From: Thermoplasmatales archaeon
Lineage (GTDB): Archaea > Thermoplasmatota > Thermoplasmata > Methanomassiliicoccales > Methanomethylophilaceae
Assembly (NCBI GenBank): GCA_012520845.1
Contig: JAAYNL010000021.1
Location: 1-41,565 of the forward strand
DNA: 41,565 bases
Reading direction: 5' to 3'
Shown here: positions 32,180 to 39,300 of the stretch, piece by piece
Numbering within the stretch: the first letter of the stretch is position 1
Layout: each line of letters starts with the position of its first letter
Position numbers and translations under genes: made by a program
Notes under the pieces: model-generated
What the model was told of the DNA's origin: nothing
The model's input: only the letters and a program-made list of their open reading frames with translations
The model's database searches: none

Positions 32180-32360
32180 ACCGCCCCCCGTCCTTGCGCG
32201 ACGCGTTCGCAAACGGGGAATATACGGAGCCAGTAACCCAAGGTTTGCAAAACGCCGTTAACCGAGGCCCGTTGTGCCGCCCCCGGCCGGCGGCGGCAGG
32301 CTTTCGGTGCGCCCCCACGGCGGCATCGGGCCTCCCCACGGAATTTTTTCCTGTGGGAAA
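32180..32360 (+). ncRNA. Candidate structured RNA
   Basis: Stem 1: CCCCGT (32186-32191) with ACGGGG (32213-32218), continued by TTGCG (32194-32198) with CGCAA (32208-32212). Stem 2: GAGGCCCG (32264-32271) with CGGGCCTC (32327-32334), enclosing TGCCGCC (32275-32281) with GGCGGCA (32292-32298). Stem 3: CCCACGGAA (32335-32343) with TTCCTGTGGG (32348-32357), one bulged T. A TATA-like CCTTTTTAAAGA lies about 30 nt upstream. It shows none of the conserved motifs I would expect of RNase P RNA or SRP RNA. Strand follows the TATA boxes; high GC may produce stems by chance. Confidence 0.35.
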
Positions 32361-32502
32361 CGCGGAAAAGAGGATGGAAGTAACGAAAATATTCCTATCG
32401 GGTCTGCGGTAAACACCGTTGAAACACCCACCCCCGCCGACGTCGGGAATAGGCTTATATGCCACGTGCTTTATGGAGTTGTTCGACCACGTGAGGGAAG
32501 GG

Positions 32503-32523
32503 ACACGCCGACTTTTGGCGTGT
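32503..32523 (+). promoter_or_regulatory. Hairpin in the leader of the zinc-ribbon gene
   Basis: ACACGCC (32503-32509) and GGCGTGT (32517-32523), perfect 7-bp arms around GACTTTT. It lies between a TATA-like CTTATATG (32454-32461) and ATG 32571, so it would be in the 5' leader. Confidence 0.35.
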
Positions 32524-32570
32524 GTCATGATGGTCGTTCCCCCGGGGTGGGGGCAAAGAGAGGGTAATAG

Positions 32571-32834
32571 ATGGAGGTAGCGGCGGCTATGGAAGGCCAC
32601 GGGAAACGTGGCAACGGGTTCTTCTCGGAATACAGCCGCAGCACCATGAGGAAGATCTACTGCGACTGTGGGAGGATCCTCGATTTGGATTCCGGCTACT
32701 TCGCCCTCAAGCAGGCGCTGAGGAAGAAGGTCGAGTGCCCCTTCTGCAGGAACGTCAGGATTTCCTTGGAGATTCAGGAGCTCAACGACCACTTCGACCC
32801 GCCTTCCGCGGAAGGGGAAGGCGCCCCGTTCTGA
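32571..32834 (+). CDS. Small zinc-ribbon protein
   Basis: 87 aa. The folded part starts at MRKIYCDCGRILDLDSGYF: C-x-C (CDC, about residues 31-33) and C-x2-C (ECPFC, about 56-59) form a zinc ribbon, followed by an acidic tail. The first 25 residues look unstructured, so ATG 32646 is an alternative; AGAGAGGG ahead of 32571 supports the longer form. No family recognised. It lies 48 nt before the G3E GTPase, which has its own TATA box, so they may be separately transcribed. Confidence 0.65.
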   Translation: MEVAAAMEGHGKRGNGFFSEYSRSTMRKIYCDCGRILDLDSGYFALKQALRKKVECPFCRNVRISLEIQELNDHFDPPSAEGEGAPF

Positions 32835-32850
32835 CCGGGGCCTTCAACCC

Positions 32851-32860
32851 AAATATATAC
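32851..32860 (+). promoter_or_regulatory. TATA box of the G3E GTPase gene
   Basis: AAATATATAC, centred about 27 nt before ATG 32883; leaderless start predicted. Confidence 0.5.
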
Positions 32861-32882
32861 GGCGAAGCCGTTTCGGCAACCC

Positions 32883-33476
32883 ATGCGCTTGATCGTCGTC
32901 GCCGGTCTGCTGGGCGTCGGGAAGACGTCCGTCATCGTCAGGCTCATCGAACCGCTCTCGGAGAGCGGTCGCAAATTCGCCATAATCGAGAACGAGTTCG
33001 GTTCTACCGGCATCGACGGCGACGTCATAGAGAGGGGCGGCGTCGAGGTCAGGGACCTCAGGGGCGGCTGCGTCTGCTGCACCCTCAAGACCGGGCTGAT
33101 CGACACGCTGCGGACGCTGCAGATCGGGATGGGTCCCGACGTGGCCGTCGTCGAGCCGTCGGGCATAGCGGACCCTTCCTTGATAGTAAGGGCGGTTGAC
33201 GGCGTCACCGGCCTCGCCATCGACGACGTGACGGTCGTCGCGATAGTGGACGCCGAGAGGTTCGGCACCATGAAAAGGATGTTCGAGAGGCCGCTCAGGA
33301 ACCAACTGTCCGTGGCCGGGCACGTGCTCCTGAACAAGGTCGACGCCGTGGACGCCGACGGGCTCGCCGGCATCGAGGAGGCGATAAGGGGCTTCGGCTA
33401 CGCCGGCCCGATATACAGGGCCAGGGCGGACACCGGCGAGGGGCTGGACGCGTTGTTCAGGGGGCTGGGGCTCTGA
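32883..33476 (+). CDS. G3E family GTPase (CobW/HypB/UreG-like, COG0523), G-domain only
   Basis: 197 aa. P-loop AGLLGVGKTSV (Walker A), ENEFGSTGIDG, the metal-binding RGGCVCC (C-x-C-C motif of COG0523 metallochaperones), VVEPSGIADP and the guanine-specificity LLNKVDAVD. It would deliver a transition metal (Zn, Co or Ni) to a client using GTP. COG0523 proteins usually run 300-400 residues with a second domain; here the frame stops with TGA at 33474 directly after the G domain, and a coding-like frame continues in the -1 register. See the next entry and findings. Confidence 0.88.
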   Translation: MRLIVVAGLLGVGKTSVIVRLIEPLSESGRKFAIIENEFGSTGIDGDVIERGGVEVRDLRGGCVCCTLKTGLIDTLRTLQIGMGPDVAVVEPSGIADPSLIVRAVDGVTGLAIDDVTVVAIVDAERFGTMKRMFERPLRNQLSVAGHVLLNKVDAVDADGLAGIEEAIRGFGYAGPIYRARADTGEGLDALFRGLGL

Positions 33477-33928
33477 CCCGGGAGGCGGAGTACCTGCCGA
33501 CGGCGGTCACCGCCGTCCTCTCCGGGGACCTTAGGGGGACGCCGGCGGCGGAATCCAACGCCCTGCTGGCGGCGTTCGTCTCGTCCGTCGCCGTACGCTC
33601 GGCCTCCGCCGGGGCGGAGATGGTCGGGCACATCAAGGCCAACTTCAAGTCCGGAGGGCAGATGCTGTCGGTGAGCACCACGTCCCTGGAGGGGAGGGCG
33701 AGCCTCAAGTCGGCGTTCGACGGCGACGTCGGCGAATTCGAGGGCGCCATGAACGCCCTGGTCTACGGCATTCCCGCCGGCGACCTCAAGGCAGCCATAA
33801 AGGAGGCGGCGGAGGAGACGGGCGCGTTTTCCAAACTGGTTCTCAAGGTCGAGGGCGGGTGCGACGACCCCGATTGCGGGGACCCGGACTGCGCGGACCA
33901 CGGCCCGAGGCCGCTGGTGCCGTCGTGA
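33473..33928 (+). CDS. Cys-rich protein downstream of the G3E GTPase; possibly its detached C-terminal domain
   Basis: The first canonical start is ATG 33620 (102 aa), but the same frame is open and GC3-rich, as in real genes here, back to CTG 33473, which overlaps the GTPase TGA (CTGA) and begins LTREAEYLPTAVTAVLSGDL. No ATG, GTG or TTG lies between. The C-terminus carries CDDPDCGDPDCADHG, a likely metal-binding motif. Either it is a separate gene with a CTG start coupled to the GTPase, or it is the GTPase's own second domain shifted by one base (true, by programmed frameshift, or by a sequencing error in the G tracts at 33460-33470). It ends exactly next to the convergent topA stop. Confidence 0.55.
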   Translation: MTREAEYLPTAVTAVLSGDLRGTPAAESNALLAAFVSSVAVRSASAGAEMVGHIKANFKSGGQMLSVSTTSLEGRASLKSAFDGDVGEFEGAMNALVYGIPAGDLKAAIKEAAEETGAFSKLVLKVEGGCDDPDCGDPDCADHGPRPLVPS

Positions 33929-36181
33929 TCACTTCTTTTTCCCGCGGGACGGGCATTTCATGTCGATGCAGGACTTCCCCCTGCCGTAGCCTATCACCGG
34001 GGCGCCGCATTCTTCGCAGGATTCCCCGGTCGGGGTCACGTTGCCCCGGGGCCTCAGGGGGTAGGAGACGTCGCATTCGGGCCAGCCGGAGCAGCCGGCG
34101 AACCTCTTCCCCGCCCTGGAGTACATCATCACGATGCGGCCGTCGCCGCATTTCGGGCACGGCCCCAGATCGGTCTTGGCGACGTTGCTGGGGCATTTGG
34201 GGTCGACGCAGTCGGTCTGGGGCGGCACGCCCCTCCTTATTATCCTGAGCTTCGGCAGCCCGCACTCTTCGCAGGTTTCCTCGGTGGTCTCCACCAGCGC
34301 GCCGCGGGGCATGGGGAAGGTCACGGTGCAATCGGGGTAGCCGTCGCATCCGATGAAGTTGCCGTTCCTCGACCTTTTGATGGAGAGGGCGTTGCCGCAC
34401 TCCTTGCAGGTCCCGATGTGCTTCTGCGCCCTGAGGGCGGACCGGATCTCGTCCCCTATCTCCTTTTTGTCCCTCTCCATCTGGGTCGCGGCCCTGTGCA
34501 GCATCGCCTGGGACTCGCCCACCACCTCGTCGAGGGTCTTCCCGCCGTTGGCGATGAGCGCCATGTCATCCTCGAGCTGGGCGGTCATCGCCGGCTCGGC
34601 TATGCCGCCGCCGTGCACCTCCAGCGACTTCACGAGGGCGACGCCGCTCGGCGTCGGGACCATGTTGTTGCCCTGGACGTAGTTCCTGGAATAGAGTTTG
34701 CTGATTATGTCGTGCCTCGTGCTCTTCGTGCCGAGGTTGAGGCGGTCCATCTCCTGGATGAGGGAGCCCTGGTTGTACCTCCAGGGCGGCTTGGTCTCCA
34801 GCCCCTCCATGGAGAGGCCGCGGACGTCGACCCCGTCGCCGACCCTCAGGCGGTCGACGCTCCTGTCGTTCCGTCTGAGGTACTTTCCGTAGTACCTCTT
34901 CCAGCCTTCCTTCTTCTGGGCGTATCCCTCGGCGCGGAACTCCTCGCCGGCCAGGTCCACGACGCATTCGGTGATTTCCGCCTCGGCGTTCGGGGCCAGC
35001 GTGGCCAGGAACCTCCTGACTATCAGTTCGTAGAGCTTCCACTTGTCGCCCTTCATGTTGCTCGATTTGGCGGCGGCCGTCGGGTATATGGGCGGGTGGT
35101 CCGTGGTCCTGCGCCTGCCCCTGGACGGGACGATCCTGTCCTGGGCGAGGATCTCCTCCGCCTCCCTTTTGAAGTCGGAGTCCCTAAGCCTTTCCAGCAC
35201 GGAACGGAGGCCGAGGCTCTTGGGGTACTCGGTGTTCTCTGTCCTCGGGTACGAGATGTAGCCGCCGGTGTACAGGTCCTCGGCCAGCTTCATCGCCGCC
35301 GCGGGGGGTATGCCGATCCTGTTGGCCTCGACCTGCATCTGGGTGGTGTCGAAGGGCGGCGGTCGGTATTCCTCCTTCGTCTCGACGGTATAGGATGTGA
35401 CCGTAGCCGTTTCGGCCGCCTCGCACCTCGCCATGACCCTTTCCGCGTCGCCCTTCTCCCAGAACGGGTTGGAGGCGTGGTCCGCCCGGAAGGCGAGCAT
35501 GCCGAGTTTGCAGGAAACTTCCCAGTAGGGCTTCGGGACGAAGCCCCTCACCTCCTCGTCCCTGTCCACGAGGAGCTTAAGCGTCGGGCTCTGCACCCGG
35601 CCGACGGACATGAAGTTCTTGCCCTTCTGGCCGGACGCCAGGGATATGAGGCGGGTGAGGACCGCGCCCCAGGACAGGTCGATGATCTGCCTGGCCTCGG
35701 CGGCGTCGGACAACTTTTCGTCGGGGGGCGAAAGGTTGGCGAAGGCCGCCTCGACTTCCCCCTTGGTGAGGGCGCTGAACCTCGCCCTTTTGACCTTGGA
35801 CATGTCCACGCCGGCGGCGCGGACCGTCTCCAGGCCGATGAGCTCCCCCTCCCTGTCGTAGTCCGTCGCTATTATGACCTCGTCCGACGCCTCGGCCAGC
35901 TTGGCGATGGCGTCCAGGGCGCTCCTGACCTTGACGACCTTGACCTGGGGCGCGTACACCAGGTCGACGGGGGACCCGGCCTCCCAGTCGCTGTATTCCT
36001 TCGGGTAGTCCAGCTCGAGGATGTGCCCCCTCAGGCTGACGACGTTGTACTCGTCGCCCCCGGAGACGAAGTTGATGACGTTCGCCCCGCCGACCTTGGT
36101 CCTGTCGGTTTTCCCGTCGGACAGGATCGTCGAGATCCTCCGGGCGGCGTTGGCCTTCTCGGTTATGACGAGTTTCATCAT
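33929..36181 (-). CDS. topA: DNA topoisomerase I (type IA) with C-terminal zinc ribbons
   Basis: 750 aa. Relaxes negatively supercoiled DNA through a 5'-phosphotyrosine intermediate. N-terminal TOPRIM: MKLVITEKANAARRI and ATDYDREGELIG (D-x-D-x-E). The active-site Tyr is in GGYISYPRTENTEYP (about residue 311). FMSVGRVQSPTLKLLVDRD is a further conserved segment. The C-terminus has four zinc-binding repeats (CKECGN... ; CEECGLP... ; CPKCGDG... ; CEECGAP...). ATG 36181 and ATG 36178 are both possible. A TATA-like CTATTAATAGG lies about 30 nt upstream. Confidence 0.95.
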   Translation of the reverse strand: MMKLVITEKANAARRISTILSDGKTDRTKVGGANVINFVSGGDEYNVVSLRGHILELDYPKEYSDWEAGSPVDLVYAPQVKVVKVRSALDAIAKLAEASDEVIIATDYDREGELIGLETVRAAGVDMSKVKRARFSALTKGEVEAAFANLSPPDEKLSDAAEARQIIDLSWGAVLTRLISLASGQKGKNFMSVGRVQSPTLKLLVDRDEEVRGFVPKPYWEVSCKLGMLAFRADHASNPFWEKGDAERVMARCEAAETATVTSYTVETKEEYRPPPFDTTQMQVEANRIGIPPAAAMKLAEDLYTGGYISYPRTENTEYPKSLGLRSVLERLRDSDFKREAEEILAQDRIVPSRGRRRTTDHPPIYPTAAAKSSNMKGDKWKLYELIVRRFLATLAPNAEAEITECVVDLAGEEFRAEGYAQKKEGWKRYYGKYLRRNDRSVDRLRVGDGVDVRGLSMEGLETKPPWRYNQGSLIQEMDRLNLGTKSTRHDIISKLYSRNYVQGNNMVPTPSGVALVKSLEVHGGGIAEPAMTAQLEDDMALIANGGKTLDEVVGESQAMLHRAATQMERDKKEIGDEIRSALRAQKHIGTCKECGNALSIKRSRNGNFIGCDGYPDCTVTFPMPRGALVETTEETCEECGLPKLRIIRRGVPPQTDCVDPKCPSNVAKTDLGPCPKCGDGRIVMMYSRAGKRFAGCSGWPECDVSYPLRPRGNVTPTGESCEECGAPVIGYGRGKSCIDMKCPSRGKKK

Positions 36182-36206
36182 CGGGACGCTCCAAGCCGAA
36201 GCGACC

Positions 36207-36217
36207 TATTAATAGGA
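36207..36217 (-). promoter_or_regulatory. TATA box of topA
   Basis: CTATTAATAGG, itself palindromic, about 30 nt before ATG 36181 on the minus strand. Confidence 0.45.
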
Positions 36218-36305
36218 TTTGGTCGCGATCCGTTGAGTGGGGACGCGCGTTTTTTCGCATCAAAACGGCTTGGGTGCGGGAACGCGGCCGGCGGCATCAA
36301 GGTAT

Positions 36306-36315
36306 GTTTAAATAT
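36306..36315 (+). promoter_or_regulatory. TATA-like box upstream of the giant surface protein
   Basis: GTTTAAATAT, about 80 nt before ATG 36393, implying a 5' leader of roughly 55 nt. Confidence 0.35.
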
Positions 36316-36392
36316 CGGCCGTTGGCATACTAGGGGCGTTGGCGGGTCCGGTCTGCCTTCGGCACGCCCACGCCCGTCGAGGTGTGTTCGAC

Positions 36393-39300
36393 ATGAACGG
36401 GAACCAAAAGACCGAATCCCGCAAGGGAAAGACGGGTGGGCGCGACGGCTCCCGCCTCCTTCTCCTCTGCGGCGCGGCGGCGTTGATTTTCGCCGTCGCC
36501 ATTGCCTGCCTGATGTTTACCCCCGCCGACGATTGCGATGCCGCCCCTCCAGATCCTCCACAATACGTATATAAGGATGGGGTGAAATATTTAGTTATTG
36601 AAGCGGGATTACCAACCTATCTTCGTGCGTACGACACGACGCAAGATTTCACTGGAGGCGACGTCGTCTTGGGAAGCTGGGACGATTACGAAGTCACCGA
36701 AATAGGCGAAGGTGCCTTCTTCGATTGTAGCACAATAACATCCGTAACCATAGACAACTTAGTCAAGAACATCTTGCCCAGCGCATTCGCGGAATGCAGT
36801 TTAATGACCAGTTTCACCGTATCCGGGGACAATTCTCAGTTGACGAATATTGAGCCCAGCGCATTCGAGGAATGTACATCCTTAAAAACGTTTACCGTGG
36901 GGAACCCCGGGGGTTTGAACAATCTGACGGAGATAGGGGACAAAGCATTCAAGGGCTGCGTCTTACTGGAATCATTCGAGCTGCCAAAAAACCTAACCAC
37001 TCTTGGAATCTGTGCATTCCAGGGCTGCGAGGCCCTCACGATTACCGTGCACGCCGAGAACCTGCATTTCAAGGTCGATACCGGCGGCAAGTCGCTGTAC
37101 AACGAGCCTAAGACCATATTGTTGTGGCATTCCCCCGCGTCCACGACGTATACCGTTCCGATTGGCGTCACGACAATCGGGGATTCCGCGTTGAAGGGCT
37201 CCAAACTCACAGAGGTCAAGATACACAACTACGTCGCCACTATTTCCGATAACGCCTTCGCCGATTCGCTGCAGTTGAAAATCGTGTACCTGGGCGGCGG
37301 CCAGACGGTGTCTGCGACGGCTTTCAGCAACTGCTCGGTCGACCTGTTCGTCGTCGACGGTTCCCCCAACAACCTGCACAACGTCGCGGGCGGCTCGGCC
37401 AACGTGATCGTCGCATCCTCCATAGGGGTTATGGAAGCCAACAAGAACGCCAGCTGGGGTTACGCCGTCGTGGAAGTCCAGGCCAACGGCGAAGTGAAGT
37501 ATTCACTTCCGGGCGGCGTCGCCACCGCTACCATCGAGGCCGATCCGGGCTTCGTCGCGTTCTGGTCCGATTACGGTGTCACCGACAACAAAGCCCTTAC
37601 GGACGGCACGGACGTCACCGCACACTTCTTTGAACCCGGCGCAATCTCACCTCCGCCGTTGGTGGTGAACGGGATTAAATACGAGGCTCAGGTAGTGGAC
37701 AAGGACGTCAAGCTGAGTGTCGTGCAGAACGCATACGCTGGGGTGATTACCCTGCCCGCGCCCTGGAACGGCTTTTCCGATGCTGGTACGTACGCGTTCT
37801 CCGTGACGGCCATAGGGGTGACAGCGTTCAATCAAAGTGACGTGACGAAGGTGACAATCCCCTCCACCGTCAAATCCATCGGAAACAGGGCATTTTACAT
37901 GTGCTCCAAGCTGACCGCCGTGACCATAGCGGAGGGCAGCGTGCTCGAAACGATCGGCGACGAGTCTTTTTGTGGAAGCGGCAAGTTAGAATCCTTCAAC
38001 CTGCCCAAATCCGTCACGACCATCGGCGGGCAAGCGTTCTATCGTTCCAAGATATCGGAGTTCCACATACCTGCCGACAGCCTGTTGGAAACCATCAACG
38101 CCCAAGCCTTCATGCAATGTATATTCCTGGGATCGATTGCGTTGCCCGCGAGCGTGGGAACCGTGGGGGGTCGTGCATTCGAGGATTGCCGGGTCCTTTC
38201 GGTAACCGTGCACGCCAACAACTCAACCTATTCGTCCGAGGGCGGGGCGCTGTACGACAAAGAAAAGAATCTGCTGATTTGGTATCCCTGCAAGTCGACG
38301 GAGCTGGTCCTGCCCGGCACCGTCAAGCATATCGGGGCCTATGCCGTCGCGTATTCCAAAATCGCCGAAGCGAAAATCCCGACGGGCGTGGAATCGGTCA
38401 TGGCCAACGCTTTCTTCAAGTCGGCATCGTTGAAAATCGTGCATTTGGGCAGCGGCACGACATTTAACAACACGGCTTTCAGCGACTGCTCGGTCGATTT
38501 GTTCGTCGTCGACGGTTCCCCCAACAACCTGCACAACGTCGCGGGCGGCTCGGCCAACGTGATCGTCGCATCCTCCATAGGGGTTTCCGGAACCAACAAG
38601 AACGCCGGCTGGGGCTACGCCGTGGTTAACAAGGTCGGCGCCGGCGATTTGACGTATTCGGTCGACGCAGGCGTCGCCAAGGCCACCGCCGTTCCCGACG
38701 CGGGTCACGCCGCGCTTTGGTCGGACGGCACCGCCGCGGCGGACGCGGCCCTCGCGGATGCAATGGACATCACCGCTTATTTTATCGGGGTTACCGTAGA
38801 CGCGGAATTCGAACACAACGGGATAAAATACCGCGTCGTCGCCAGTGGTGCCGACAAGAAGGTCGGGCTGAGCGTAATGCCGAAGACCCCCATATACAGT
38901 GGGGGCATCGTTCTGCCCGGGCCATGGAACGGGTATGCCGGCACCGACACGTACGAGTTCTCCGTGACTGCCATCGGGGAGAATGCGTTCAAATCGTGCA
39001 CCGACTTAACGTCGGTTTCGATACCCTCGACGGTGAAAACCATCGGCAACATGGCATTCTACATGTCCAACCTCGCGACTGTGACGTTCACGGGGACGAG
39101 CCAGCTTGAGACGATAGGTGAGAATGCTTTCCGCGGCACCCGCCTGACTTCATTCGAGTTGCCCGGGACCGTTACGAAAATAGGGGTCTACGCGTTCTAT
39201 GAATGCACGTCCATGACGGAGTTCATCATCCCGGCCGCAAGCGGCCTGGTAACCCTAGGCGCCGGTGCGTTCGTCAATTGCTCGGCACTCCCGTCGATAA

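Larger units (their letters stand above)
32087..32570. other. 484-nt gene-free region with strong RNA-like folding potential
   Basis: No convincing coding frame. Three TATA-like boxes lie near its left end (CTTTATTTATAGG about 32091, GTTTTATACC about 32114, CCTTTTTAAAGA about 32147). From 32186 to 32357 three strong stems follow one another (listed separately as a candidate RNA). A further TATA-like CTTATATG (32454-32461) precedes a hairpin-rich leader of the zinc-ribbon gene. Confidence 0.5.

Noticed and set aside
32180-32360. RNase P or SRP RNA
   Set aside because: The conserved GGAAAGTCC-type and GGAAGGGAGCA-type motifs were not found, so no known class is assigned.
32473-32583. Possible short leader peptide of 36 codons beginning MELFDHVREG
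   Set aside because: The TATA box is only about 16 nt upstream, it would end in TAG (unused elsewhere here) and it overlaps the zinc-ribbon gene.
34418-36574. 718-codon plus-strand frame opposite topA
   Set aside because: It is a shadow of topA caused by GC-rich third positions, with low-complexity composition and no domain.
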